From: Ostrinia nubilalis
Lineage: Eukaryota > Arthropoda > Insecta > Lepidoptera > Crambidae
DNA: 64,000 bases
Direction: 5' to 3'
NCBI RefSeq assembly: GCF_963855985.1
Contig: NC_087111.1
Coordinates: forward strand, 1,679,001-1,743,000
In this document: piece after piece, positions 54,401 through 64,000 of the stretch
How the letters are laid out: each line of letters starts with the position of its first letter
How positions within the stretch are numbered: position 1 is the stretch's first letter
Program-made: the position numbers and the translations under genes
The notes under the pieces: generated by a model
What the model was told of the DNA's origin: nothing
The model's database searches: none
Seen by the model: only the letters and a program-made list of their open reading frames with translations

Positions 54401-54931
54401 CAAGCATATTTACTCATATAGATCAAATGTACTATGGTTGTGCCGACGGGCCTATGTATGGGTCCAAGGAATCTACGGCTAAATAAAAGAGGGAAAAAAT
54501 AACGCTGATTAAATTTTTTTTTACATAATCAATCTACAATGTATTCTATTTAAGAGTAATAGTTCCGTATTTTGAAAATAATAACATCAAGTAATTATAA
54601 TCTTACCTTTTTGAAGACATGTTTTAATTTTTTTTCTCTGCACTTGTTCACTTGCAAATAAAAAAGAGAAATGATTCAGTTTACTGCTTTAGTTGTCATT
54701 ATAATCAACAAGTACCTCCTAAAGTTTAAAAAAAATACTTTGGTTTGTATAAATAAAATAAAATAACGACAGTAGATTTTTTTATTTCTCATAACCCATG
54801 TATGGGTCGGTAGGTTCATCTGGGTTAAATTTAATTTAAAAGAAAGAAATTACAATAAAAGTAAAATTAGGTAAGCTAGTGATACCGTCTCGAAGTATGA
54901 AACAAATATGATTATAAAATAATTAGTAAAA

Positions 54932-55138
54932 TTAATGAAACGTCGCCGCTGTCGTCATGAGAGGCGTATTTTGCTGATGCTGCTCCTCGCGGTCCATAGT
55001 GCAGTTGCAATGTTGATTTGGGTAAACTGGGTCAGCGTCGATGCAGCGATCTTCATAGATTAGGCGTACGTAACACCTTAGTATATTTTTTTTAATTCCT
55101 TGGCAGTTGGCTGTCATAAATAACCTAAATAAACACAT
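54932..55138 (-). CDS. Unrecognised ORF, possible terminal exon with paired cysteines
   Basis: I do not recognise it. The minus-strand peptide has NCQGIKKNILRCYVRLIYED, then RCIDADPV and HCNCTMD, a Cys pattern that could suit a small secreted or extracellular domain. A possible acceptor (GTGTTTATTTAG) sits just upstream near 55126, and codon third positions are GC-richer than the flanks. Against it: it is short, isolated and next to a piggyBac remnant. The ATG at 55138 need not be a real start. Confidence 0.3.
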   Translation of the reverse strand: MCLFRLFMTANCQGIKKNILRCYVRLIYEDRCIDADPVYPNQHCNCTMDREEQHQQNTPLMTTAATFH

Positions 55139-56335
55139 TTGATTTTCAAATGTTTCTATCTTACCTGAAAATTTGGATTGAGAAAATTAAGCTCTAAGCT
55201 AAAGCTGCAGTTAAATTATTAATAGAACAGCTAAAATTCCCCCAGAAAACCCATCGTATCAACAACTTCCGCATTTGCACCCAATTAGGTATTATTATTA
55301 TTACGAAATCCTAAAAATAATATTTCAAACATTATTATAACGGCTTGCTCAGCAAAAAGGGTTTTTATATTAACAGACAAACAAACAGCGTGATTCTCGG
55401 GCGGAATATTTAATTTGAAAAATTTAATTAAGAGTCTACTGGTTTATTTTCATTCCAGTTAAAAAATACGAGGAAAATTTAATGTGGAACGTGAAGCAGT
55501 TAAAATTTATTTGCACGTCGAGTTAGGCTGGATTTTGCTTAGTGTGAGTTTACATCAAACGTAGCCACTAGCGAGCGCGTTAAAAAATATATTTTATGAA
55601 GATTTTAGTTCTTGAAAATATCCGCTACGGGCGCTGTACAATCCGTCATACATTTAATGTCACTATATGTATACACAGTTAACTGCAAAGCTTAATAGAC
55701 ATAATGGTGCGCGAAAATAAGCCTTAACCTTTAAAAATAAAGATATTATGGGCACCCGCGAATTAGACTTTCAATATTTTTTTTCGTGAAAAATACCACG
55801 ATTAAAAAAAATTAAGATAAAGTTGTATTGTTAAACTGTTCTATAGAGCTTACTAAAAATGGATACTGATAACAAAATCAACCTGTATAGTAATAAAATT
55901 CAAAATCAATTTATCAGTCCAGATCCTCTGCTAGATTGAAGTGTTCTTGACTGTACTCTCAGCATAACTCAGGTTCAACACCCTTAATAATATCACAAAT
56001 ATCATAAAAACTACTTGAACTTGTCGACATAAATATAAAAGTTCTCTTTATGCATAAAGTTTTGAAATAAATAACGCAATACAAGAAGAAACAACAAAGG
56101 GTAATAATCAAACTCCAAAGGGTGTTCTTGAATTTATTAACATTGAAATTCAAAATAAAAAAGATCTACGAAGGAGAAACACATTAAATTGTTAATAAAA
56201 AACTTGCAAAGAACATAAATCTTTGTACAGTCAGACCCTTATGCATTTGAAAATCAAAATTCATCATAAGTTTACTTTAAATGATTTCAATTACGCATCT
56301 CAATATGTTACTTATTTAGCAATAACTCTACCACA
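55139..56335. other. No gene recognised
   Basis: About 1.2 kb AT-rich. The minus-strand ORF at 55959 is low in information. Confidence 0.4.
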
Positions 56336-56395
56336 ACGCTGTGCGTTCGATTTGCTGCTTCACTTAAACAAGCATCGTTTGTGAATACGGCCGTT
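56336..56395 (-). mobile_element. MITE family M3, end fragment
   Basis: GTGCGTTCGATTTGCTGCTT, CACTTAAACAAGCATCG and TTTGTGAATACGG match the left half of M3 in reverse. Confidence 0.7.
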
Positions 56396-56963
56396 AGACA
56401 GTTTCATTATTATGGGCTAATAATAATTTTATTTTATTTAAGTATTTATTTAAACTTTTTGCACGAAAGTAGAGTACTGTACGTGGCGGACATAATAATA
56501 GTGTACTGGGTTTCATGTGCTACTTATTTTAAGCACTAATCTAGTCCCGAAACAGTGATATAAAATCACCAGAAAAGGCCTTCATTATTTAGTTTCACTT
56601 TATGTAAAAAACAATTGCCATTATAATATGATTGTTATTATTATTATGCACAGATATTTATGTTGCAAATATACAAGCAGCCTGAATGATAAACAACTGT
56701 ATTCATTATCCTCATTTAGTTAATTATTGCAGAACGAAATGAAACCCTGCAAAAAACAAAGTTAGGCGATCCCTACCAGATTTTTTGGCAAAAAACATGT
56801 TCAGGGAAAATTTTATGCGAGAAAAGGCGCGTCTTTAAAGTTATTACTCTTGTAACAGTTTTGTAGAATTTGTATTTCTTTTCCAGATTTAGTACCCAAT
56901 TTTTCGGGGTAATCTGAACCTTTTTTTGTTGCAAAATAACGCCTATCACAACAAAACAAGGTG
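56396..56963. other. No gene recognised
   Basis: AT-rich. Minus-strand ORFs 56773 and 56813 overlap the next MITE and have no domain. Confidence 0.4.
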
Positions 56964-57169
56964 CTATGGATCGTTTCATCTACGAAGACGCGCCCGACCA
57001 ATTTTTGGTCGAGGGAAGTGCGGGGTGCGGGGAGTTTGATCCAAGCAATCCGAGCGTCATTATTGTAGTGTGCGTGTGCACTCATGGATGATTTAGCGTG
57101 TACCGATAACACTCAAACATTAGCGGAAGAATGGTGGGGCGCGTCTTCGTGGATGGAACGATCTATACA
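56964..57169. mobile_element. MITE family M5, copy 2
   Basis: CTATGGATCGTTTCATCTAC at left and GGATGGAACGATCTATACA at right are inverted ends, both next to CGAAGACGCGCC-type text. The core is the reverse of the 38009 copy. Confidence 0.75.
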
Positions 57170-57651
57170 GGGCTAATACAGAGTTTATACATAATAATAT
57201 GGTAGATCTGACCCTGCTACCAGAAGCTAGAGCTTAATTGCCATCAGCCCGCTGCCAAATCAAAGAGAGAAGACTAAGTTTGTTGGTCAGTCATAGAATG
57301 AAATATTATCAAGCCACCTCACACCCTTTAAACTAGAAACATTAGGAAATATTAATTGGGGCCAGCTTAAAATTGCGTAACTAAGCACGGACCCACCCAT
57401 TACAAAGTGCGCAGTTTAATTTTATGAATTGCTTCCCGAGCAATAAGCTCCAAAAACTTCAATGAATTCGATTAAATTAATCCCATTTTAGAATGAAATC
57501 ATAGACGTTTCAATATGATTGCTGCAGAATAATTGTTATTGACGGGATTGCTACCATGTATAATGTATATACCTTAATTAATTATGTACTGTTGCAAGCG
57601 CCATGACCACGGAGTACCTGAGGAACTGGCGGGTAAGATGTTATGAGCCGA
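57170..57651. other. No gene recognised
   Basis: Nothing recognised. Confidence 0.4.
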
Positions 57652-57800
57652 TTTTTTTATGTGACTGGAGGCAAACGAGCAGATGGATCACCTGATGGTA
57701 AGTGATAACCGTCGCCTATAGACACCCGCAGTCCCTGGGGCGGTAGATACAGGTGCGTTGCTGGCTTTTGAGGTGAAGTTACGCTCTCTTCTTGAAAGCT
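57652..57800 (+). repeat. Lepidopteran-type dispersed repeat (GGAGGCAAACGAGCAGA)
   Basis: GTGACTGGAGGCAAACGAGC, AGATGGATCACCTGATGGTA and CGTCGCCTATAGACACCCG, then AGGTGCGTTGCTGGCTTTT. I recall this as a common moth and butterfly repeat but not its class. A reversed scrap is at 60511-60552. Confidence 0.5.
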
Positions 57801-58267
57801 TACAGATAATATAGACGTCTATCGCTTTTTCGTAGTCTTTTATTACGATTGCCTCCGGTCAATCCCGTCAATAATCATTCTGTTAGTGCCTATGAAAGTT
57901 TAAAACAATACCACAGAATAATAATAAGTTGACAATGCTAAGATTGCTGCAGTAGTGAAGTATTATGTACACTTTCGTTCTTCAAACACATATGAAGTTC
58001 CTTCATATCAAAGCCTGTTTTCTTGAATGGATATTAAACTTCGAAGGTCATGGGATACATCCCAGTTATGAAGCGAGGCTGCTTGCGTAGTTTTATCAGG
58101 CTCGTAAACTTGTCGAGTGCCGGATCGAGGTTTGGGCTAAGTGAAAATATGAGTCCCCGAGGGACCGGGACTGGGAAAAAACAGAACAAAGCGAGGGGAC
58201 AAGGAATATGCGCTGTAGATATGGCATTTTGGTTTGTTTTGAGGTTGCAATATGCCTTGGTTCGCCC
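57801..58267. other. No gene confirmed
   Basis: The plus-strand ORF 58050-58271 has a GC-richer middle and a basic stretch but no recognised domain. Confidence 0.35.
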
Positions 58268-58559
58268 ATAAGGTGGACTACCGACTTCTAACGCCCGTAT
58301 TTACAAACATTACTATGAGGTCTCACAGTGCGCGTGGACGCACAGTGTGACACACGAACCAATCGCAGAGCTCTATTCAACATTCGATTTGCTGCTTCAC
58401 TTAAGCAAGCATCGTTTGTGAATAAGGGTGTTAAAGGTAGCAGAAAGGCGCTGGTTGCAGGCCGTTACCAACCGGAATATGGAAATCAATGGGAGAGGAC
58501 TATGTTCAGTCTTGGATGTCCTGTGGCTGAAATTATGATGATGATTATGATTATGATTT
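58268..58559 (+). mobile_element. RTE-like LINE fragment, subfamily B, split by MITE M3
   Basis: Left part AAGGTGGACTACCGACTTC (to 58288). The right part resumes AAGGTAGCAGAAAGGCGCTG and ends GGCTGAAATTATGATGATGA. The uninterrupted B copy at 13119 shows the two parts are contiguous in the element. Confidence 0.75.
58291..58431 (-). mobile_element. MITE family M3 nested in an RTE-like LINE
   Basis: ACGCCCGTATTTACAAACAT at left and TTTGTGAATAAGGGTGT at right, with TA at 58289-58290 and 58432-58433. The core is the reverse of 9499. Confidence 0.85.
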
Positions 58560-58659
58560 AATTCTTGGTTTAAATATCGGGCTGTCGATTCAAGAGATAG
58601 GTAGTCCACTGCTGGGCTATTTGATGAAGCCCAAAGATGATGTCCTAGGAGTTAGGGCC

Positions 58660-58978
58660 TAGCACAAAAAATTACCTTAGCTAGGTTTAAGGGTAAGCAG
58701 GAATCCTAGTAATTTTGGGTACTGGTCCGTGGCCCTCACTCGGCATGGGGCACACTGAAAACCAGCGCCGTGGCCTTCGTCACCGTGGGCCACGGCATGT
58801 GCTGAGTGGGGTCCCGTTGCAGTGGGCATCTTGTTGGTGAATGGGTGGCACTGCTCAGTTTACTCTTGTTTTTATGTTTCTTTTCTTCTTCCATTATTAT
58901 GTGCCACTGTCATGTCTATGTAATTGCCTGTATTTGTGTGATGTCCATTGTAATAAATGTATCTTTCTTTCTTTCTTG
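58660..58978 (+). mobile_element. Probable LINE 3' end with CTTT tail
   Basis: TGGCCCTCACTCGGCATGGG, CCAGCGCCGTGGCC and CACGGCATGTGCTGAGTGGG, then TAATAAATGTATCTTTCTTT and further CTTT units. A GC-rich 3' UTR with a short-repeat tail fits a lepidopteran LINE. Family not certain. Confidence 0.5.
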
Positions 58979-59447
58979 CTTTTACTTGATCAGTAGGCAG
59001 TTCATTTCATTGTTTATTTAATTTTGGTCCAGATATTATCAGAACAGATAATTTATTTAGGGACTGGCAATATTCATTGAACCCAAAATCACTGGAGCGA
59101 GACTTACAACTTTATAACTGAGCTGTTTAATTATATTCCAAATAATTTTGCCATTGGTGCAGAATAGTAATAGATCAAACTTGTCAAATAGGGTTATTTA
59201 TTTAAGCCTCAAAGGACTTAAAGCTTGTATGAATTTTAATTCATTAAAGATTCATTATTAATTTAAAATTATGTCTAGGTTTTTAACGATACTACACCGA
59301 TAAGTTTTCAACTTGTACTCTGTTTTCAAAAGGGCCATTTATCATTATTTTGTACACAAAATGAACAAAAATAATCAGAATTAATACTGGAAAATAAGTT
59401 TTACTTGTATTGCCTATTCTATTCTCAGTTCGGCCTTAAAATTTACT
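58979..59447. other. No gene recognised
   Basis: AT-rich, nothing recognised. Confidence 0.4.
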
Positions 59448-59735
59448 GGAGGAGAATCCTGAATCGCATTAAGTCCAGGTAAATATTGAGACGAATTCCA
59501 GTCATTAGCTGTTCGCATTGTAAAAGAGTTCGCTTAGTGTGAGGTGGTGGAATGTCGACAGTGTAGGGATGGTACGCTAACCTGCGTCTGGTTCCCCGGT
59601 GATGGAAGGGGGCTGGTGGAATTAGGTCGTGTAATTCCTTCGCAGATTCTCCGAAGTGTACCCTGTATAAAACCGTTAGAGATGCTTCTTTACGGAGGTG
59701 GTCAAATTCTGGAGCGAAGCTTCAACAAGGGTAGG
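59448..59735 (-). mobile_element. Jockey-type LINE coding tail, decayed
   Basis: The minus-strand frame near 59715-59535 reads FDHLRKEASLTVLYRVHFGE, then LIPPAPFHHRGTRRRLAYHP and YTVDIPPPHTKR. A second frame gives FTMRTANDWNS, the same position as MRTARDWNS in 45605-45895. A frameshift therefore separates the two parts. Only the C-terminal end of the polymerase protein is present. Confidence 0.7.
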
Positions 59736-59744
59736 TAAATCTCA

Positions 59745-59815
59745 GTAGGTAAACCGACGATCTGGTGAAGATCGTGGGAAGCATCTTTGCCGTCATTTGG
59801 CTGACACGAACGAGC
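59745..59815 (+). mobile_element. RTE-like LINE, subfamily A, internally deleted scrap
   Basis: AAACCGACGATCTGGTGAAG, ATCGTGGGAAGC, then directly GTCATTTGGCTGACACGAAC. The middle is missing. Confidence 0.65.
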
Positions 59816-59830
59816 GAAAGAAACAATTAT

Positions 59831-59980
59831 TCATCATCATCATCATCATCATTTCAGCCATAGGACGTCCACTGCTGAACATAGGACTTCCACTGCTGAA
59901 CTTAGGCGTCCCCCAATGTTTTCCATGTTGATCGATTGGTAGCGGCCTGCGTCCAGCGCTTCCCTGCTACCTTTATGATT
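59831..59980 (-). mobile_element. RTE-like LINE fragment, subfamily B, with small internal duplication
   Basis: An ATC run, TTTCAGCCATAGGACGTCC, then CACTGCTGAACATAGGACTT and again CCACTGCTGAACTTAGG, a tandem repeat of about 24 bp. It ends TTCCCTGCTACCTTTATGAT. Confidence 0.75.
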
Positions 59981-60714
59981 ACTAGGTAAACAATTATTAG
60001 GTATGATTTATCTTGAACTATAAATAATACTGGAAAATAACTTGAAAAATATTCCATGTCCACAACTCCATGACTCCACAGCTCCATGTTTCTCGCGAAC
60101 GTACCATAGTATAGTTGTAGTTGAGGGAAGGCTGAGCGCCGTTCCCGCGCTATCTGCGACGGTTATGTGGATCGAAAGCGAAACAATGTTGGCTAACAAA
60201 TCCTGTCTTACATGAGACGTGTATAAATCTGTTGTTTTGTTTGTTCTGTTACCAAGGGCTTAGAGATAGAATAAATAATAGCACTAGTATGGTATGGGCT
60301 TAGGCTTTAGTTCAAAGAATATTTGAAGGGAACTTTATGTTCTTTCTTGTAAACAAATAAAACAATAGGGTATTTGCCACCACCAATCAATTAACGTACT
60401 TTCTAATACTGTCAAAACGAGACTCTCCCATAGAACTTGTACGGCAATACTAGTCAGTGACGTCACAATTTTTTCAACTCAATTAAACTACTTTTTTTCA
60501 ATTAAAATCGGTGATCCGTCTGCTCGTTTGCCTCCTATCACATAAAAAAAATTAAAAAAAATTACAATTCTACCAAAAATCTTAATTTACAGGTAATTTA
60601 AAATTAATTAAGTTTTTAAGACCAGAATGAAGTGCCTTTTTAAAAAAGTTGTGCTTTAGATTTATTGGGAAGTGCGTAATTTTTCCACTTTAATAAAACT
60701 GATTATAACGTTCA
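59981..60714. other. No gene; short repeat scrap at 60511-60552
   Basis: The minus-strand ORFs at 59902 and 60008 have no domain. 60511-60552 (GTGATCCGTCTGCTCGTTTG) is a reversed scrap of the repeat at 57652. Confidence 0.4.
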
Positions 60715-60960
60715 TCATTTCAGCCACAGGACATCCACTGCTGAACATAGGCCTTCCCTAATTCCTTCAGATTAACCGACTGGTAGCTGCCTAAGGCTGA
60801 GTTGTATCACCTAACTTTGACCGTAACGATGACGATAACCGGTGTATTTTGTATGGAATTGGATAGATTTTTGACGTCAAAGTTAAAGTAAGATGGTGCA
60901 ACGTAGCCTTATCTACATCCAGTGCCTTTCTGCTACCATTATGAGGTCGTCTGTCCACCT
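60715..60960 (-). mobile_element. RTE-like LINE fragment, subfamily B, split by MITE M1
   Basis: Left part TTTCAGCCACAGGACATCCA to GACTGGTAGCTGCC. The right part resumes CATCCAGTGCCTTTCTGCTA and ends at TCGTCTGTCCACCTT. The break coincides with M1. Confidence 0.75.
60794..60909 (+). mobile_element. MITE family M1 nested in an RTE-like LINE
   Basis: AGGCTGAGTTGTATCACCTA at left and AAGATGGTGCAACGTAGCCT at right, with TA flanks at 60792-60793 and 60910-60911. The core matches 47025-47146. Confidence 0.85.
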
Positions 60961-61002
60961 TGGTCAAAGAACTGATGACTTATTTAAAGTTAAGGGAAAG
61001 GT

Positions 61003-61171
61003 TAAGCCTACGCGCAGACCATCGATTTAGTCGGCCGATAGTTGGACCCGTTTTTCATTTGTATAAAAATCAAATCGGTGTAATGAGCGCACTTCCATAC
61101 ATTCCTATACTGTTTTACTGCCCGACTAAATTATCGGCCGACATAAAAACGGTGGTCTGCACCTAGGCTAA
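61003..61171. mobile_element. MITE family M6 (TAAGCCTACGCGCAGACCA)
   Basis: Left TAAGCCTACGCGCAGACCAT, then TTTAGTCGGCCGATAGTTG. Right AATTATCGGCCGACATAAAA, then GGTGGTCTGCACCTAGGCTA. The two halves are inverted repeats of about 45 bases. The ORF over it is not a gene. Confidence 0.75.
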
Positions 61172-62019
61172 GAGAAGAGACAGGGGTTTAGAAGTAGGTT
61201 AAATACGCATTTCAAAAAGAAATGGTTCTTTTTAACTACCAAAAAGCACCTTGACGCGGTGAAAAAATGAAAGTTATACAGCAAGATTGGACGAAACGTA
61301 ATTTAGCTGTGATTCCTTTGCTAATGCGAATTTGATGTGAGGGAAAGAAATATCGCACGAACGCCCTGAAACGCGCTATAATGACGCGGCCGAAATATAC
61401 AGGGTGTCCCGTAATGTAACGTCAAGCCGGAACTGGGTGTTGAGGCAAGTTGTGCTGGTTATCAGAAAAATATAAAAAAATATCTATGTGGCATATTTTA
61501 AAAATAATAGGCATTTAAAAAAAATAAAAAAATTCTACTCCAGGTGACGGTCCTTTTACTCGTGTTGCCACAAATCTTCACTTTTTTCAAATTTTTTTTT
61601 TGTTATGTAACCCTGAATAATGCTTCTCTAAATTGTTATCAAAATTACAAAACCAGCTGCTCCAACTTGGATGAAAAAAATACATTATTCCCAAAAAAAA
61701 TATCAAAATAAAAATTCTGCCTAGTTTAAACTGACTGTACTGAAAAAAAATTGTACTACGCGAGTGTGGCAAGTGACGTCATAATTTGGCGCATTTAGTA
61801 AGGATTCCAAAATGGTATAACACTTTGTAAAATCTTGCTGTAATTGTCGACAATTTTTGTTTATTGGAAATAATCCCGTTTTTAACTTTATCTACCTTGG
61901 TTAAAAATATTATTCTAATATGCCCAAAATTTAAGTTTCTGGCTTAAGTGAGGTGGAGAAGCAATTTTAAAAGGTATGAGAGGGACGGAGAGGGCCATCT
62001 TACCAAGCAGGCATGTTAA

Positions 62020-62490
62020 GGATATCCGTAACCGTAACCGAAACTATCGGATATCCGAAATAAAAAAATGTCCATAACCGTAACCGAAACTGATTCAAAA
62101 GTTACGGATAGTTTCCGATAAAGGCCAAACTGCAAAACTCTATGAAATTTGCAGTATACACGCCGCAGCTGCAATGCCGCGCTGCCGATTTCATAGTTTT
62201 GCAGTTTGCGGTCTGCGGCCCGACTTGGAATTATTGTACCTTAAATCTTAATATTTGTTACCAACTTGTCTGGCATTCGCTGGCACCATCTAATATGCCA
62301 GCCTGTTTTACCTTTATCATACATAGGTGTCGTCTTAGTTGGTACATAAAGTAGCTATGTGGGTCACGCTCACGCAGCATCTTGCTATTTGTATTATACC
62401 TACATTTTTGAAATTCTAATAATTCCGTAACCGAAATTATCCGAGACTTTCGGATAATCTGAAATGATTTCATATCCGTGACCGTAACCT
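62020..62490. repeat. Degenerate CCGTAACCGAAA-type repeat block in the loop
   Basis: ATATCCGTAACCGTAACCGA, CCATAACCGTAACCGAAACT, TTCCGTAACCGAAATTATCC and ATATCCGTGACCGTAACC are scattered over 470 bp in the same direction. Between them 62126-62148 and 62188-62208 form a hairpin around TTTCATAGTTTTGCAGTTTG. Probably another element inserted in the loop. Confidence 0.5.
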
Positions 62491-62605
62491 TATTATCCCT
62501 GTTACCTACCAAGTACAAGTGCAGGCAGAGCAGGTAGTAAAGGGGCGCGCGCACGGGTGACTTTTGTCACAGTATGTCAACTACTAATTACTGTCATGGT
62601 GACAA

Positions 62606-62648
62606 AAGTTTCTGTGACTGACTGTACGGTAGTCAGTCACAGAAACTT
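62606..62648. repeat. Perfect hairpin, 17-bp stem and 9-base loop
   Basis: AAGTTTCTGTGACTGAC and its exact complement GTCAGTCACAGAAACTT surround TGTACGGTA. It sits at the inner edge of the right arm, so it may be the hinge where the large inverted repeat was formed. Confidence 0.75.
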
Positions 62649-63186
62649 GAATTTTGGGCACATTAGAATAATAATTTTTAACCAAGGTAAATAAAGTTAA
62701 AAACGGGACTATTTCCAAAAAACCAAAAATTGTCGACAATTACAGCAAAAATTTACCAAGTGTTATACCATTTTGGAATCCTTACTAAATGCGCCAAATT
62801 ATGACGTCACTTGCCACACTCGCGTAGTACATTTTTTTTTTCAGTACAGTCAGTTTAAACTAGGCAAAATTTTTATTTTGGAATTTTTTTTGAGAATAAT
62901 GTATTTTTTTCATCCAAGCTGGAGCAGCTGGTTTTGTAATTTTGATAACAATTTAGAGAAGCATTATTCAGGGTTACATAACAAAAAAAAAATTTGGAAA
63001 AAGTGAAGATTTGTGGCAACACGAGCAAAAGGACCGTCACCTGGAGTAGAATTTATTGATTTTTTTTAAATGCCTATTATTTTTAAAATATGCCACATAG
63101 ATTTTTTTTTATATTTTTCTGATAACCAGCACAACTTGCCTCAACACCCAGTTCCGGCTTGACGTTACATTACGGGACACCCTGTA

Positions 63187-63427
63187 TGTGCAGGTTATTG
63201 TTTTTGACATCGGTCGTGTTTTGTTTTTTATGTTTGAAAGTGAGAGAAAATTGATTTTTAGGTATTGTTAGATTTCATTTGTTATATTGCTTACTTTTTA
63301 ATTGTTGCATAAAGTTTGTTTCGTAGTTTGTAAATTAATAAATTGAGGTATACCTCAATTTTTTTCAGAGAAAATCATATCAAATTGATAAGGACTATCA
63401 GTATAAAGGAAAAAAAATCAACCAATA
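63187..63427. other. No gene recognised
   Basis: AT-rich spacer. Confidence 0.35.
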
Positions 63428-63549
63428 ATGATCTGGTGAAGGTCGCGCGAGGTGCCTGGATGCGAGCGGCGCAGGACCGGTCTTTGTGAAAATCCTTGGG
63501 GGAGGCCTTTATCCAGCAATGGACGTCTTTTGGCTGAAACGAACTAACG
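63428..63549 (+). mobile_element. RTE-like LINE fragment, subfamily A
   Basis: GATCTGGTGAAGGTCGCGCG, GCCTGGATGCGAGCGGCGC and TTTTGGCTGAAACGAACTAA. Very similar to 3992-4146. Confidence 0.75.
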
Positions 63550-63924
63550 AATGATAAAAAATGCGTCATTTTAATAGTTTATTGGTTACTAAAAAAGTTT
63601 ATTTTTTTTCCAAAAGACATCAATAGCTTTAATTTACATGTGTTTAACTCATACTAAAATTACCAACAGTTTTCGGTTAGTGCGGTCATAATTTCGTATG
63701 GGCCCAATTTTAACACGTCGCGTGTAACGTCCATAAAGTTTAGTCTCAATAAGTTTATTTGATTCAAAGGCAAACGTACCATTATTAAGACTTATGGTAT
63801 TCAATAGACATGTTTGGACACAAACTATAGGCGTTCGAGCGGATCGATCACCTAGAAACAAACAAGACAATACTGCGTAGGCGATGTGTATGTCGCAGTT
63901 AGATTGCTGAAACGGTATTTTGAT
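63550..63924. other. No gene recognised
   Basis: The minus-strand ORF 63649-63870 has no domain. Confidence 0.35.
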
Positions 63925-64000
63925 GAAGTATTCGTAGAATTACCAAACTGAAGTGGTAATTGGGGACATAACTTCAGATGATAGCCGTCGGGGCAAAAAA
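63925..64000 (+). mobile_element. Start of a decayed RTE-like LINE copy, runs off the window
   Basis: ATTACCAAACTGAAGTGGTA, TTGGGGACATAAC and GATAGCCGTCGGGGCA correspond to the RIAKIKWQWAGHIARRDD part of the 53624 copy, with changes. The remainder lies beyond position 64000. Confidence 0.55.

Larger units (their letters stand above)
53061..54824 (-). mobile_element. piggyBac-like element remnant, TTAA flanked
   Basis: TTAA lies at both edges (53057-53060 and 54825-54828) and the ends are inverted: CCCAGATGAGCCT and AGGTTCATCTGGG. A subterminal ACCCATACATGGGTCGGT occurs near both ends (53189 and 54793). Transposase pieces on the minus strand lie at 54400-54166 and 53623-53380. The catalytic centre is lost and an RTE-like LINE sits between. 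The TTAA target is diagnostic for piggyBac. Confidence 0.9.
61400..63184. mobile_element. Long inverted-repeat element, CAGGGTGTCCC ends, arms about 0.54 kb
   Basis: Arms 61400-61940 and 62641-63184 are near-perfect reverse complements, starting CAGGGTGTCCCGTAATGTAA. TA flanks lie at 61398-61399 and 63185-63186. The 700-bp middle holds a degenerate tandem block and hairpins but no recognised transposase. The mirror ORFs 61587-61772 (minus) and 62773-63006 (plus) exist because the arms mirror each other. Confidence 0.85.

Noticed and set aside
62773..63006. ORFs repeated on both strands (61587-61772 minus and 62773-63006 plus) suggesting a conserved protein
   Set aside because: The similarity exists only because the two arms of the inverted repeat mirror each other. 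There is no domain and no start context.

Overview
The window looks like nuclear DNA from a moth or butterfly (Lepidoptera). It is AT-rich and I see no confident host gene. Nearly everything recognisable is a transposable element (TE) or a piece of one. The lineage call rests on the repeat types: short 3' ends of RTE-like LINEs ending in ATG/GAT runs, Jockey/CR1-type LINE tails, CTAG-ended Helitron-like short elements (Lep1-like), a tRNA-derived SINE with A and B boxes, many TA-flanked MITEs, a Tc1 element, a piggyBac remnant and a BEL/Pao retrotransposon fragment. This is recognition from memory, not a database search.

Layout. 1-1.3 kb: end of a LINE. 2.2-3.8 kb: a TA-flanked Tc1/mariner derivative with arms of about 0.7 kb around a transposase scrap. 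4-17 kb: scattered RTE-like, LINE, MITE and Helitron-like fragments. 17.6-19.3 kb: an apparently complete Tc1-type transposon with an intact 342-residue DD34E transposase, inserted at the end of a Helitron-like repeat. 25-27.5 kb: a BEL/Pao integrase ORF beside an inverted partial copy of itself, then a LINE tail. 30-32.6 kb: nested repeats, one with its empty site preserved near 44.5 kb. 36.3-37.7 kb: an inverted repeat with arms of about 0.6 kb and no recognised coding. 42-43 kb: a SINE and a TIR element. 53.06-54.83 kb: a TTAA-flanked piggyBac remnant interrupted by an RTE-like LINE. 61.4-63.2 kb: another long-arm inverted repeat with TA flanks.

The only autonomous-looking gene is the Tc1 transposase (17969-18997). 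The BEL/Pao integrase ORF is long but truncated at both ends. Two short open stretches (5222-5542 + and 54932-55138 -) could be terminal exons of host genes, but the evidence is weak. Several nestings give relative ages: MITE in MITE (23.2 kb), MITE in RTE-like LINE (58.3 and 60.8 kb), RTE-like LINE in piggyBac (53.6 kb), Tc1 in Helitron-like repeat (19.26 kb). I did not find an obvious new functional system. The most unusual structures are the three long-arm inverted repeats and the BEL/Pao palindrome.
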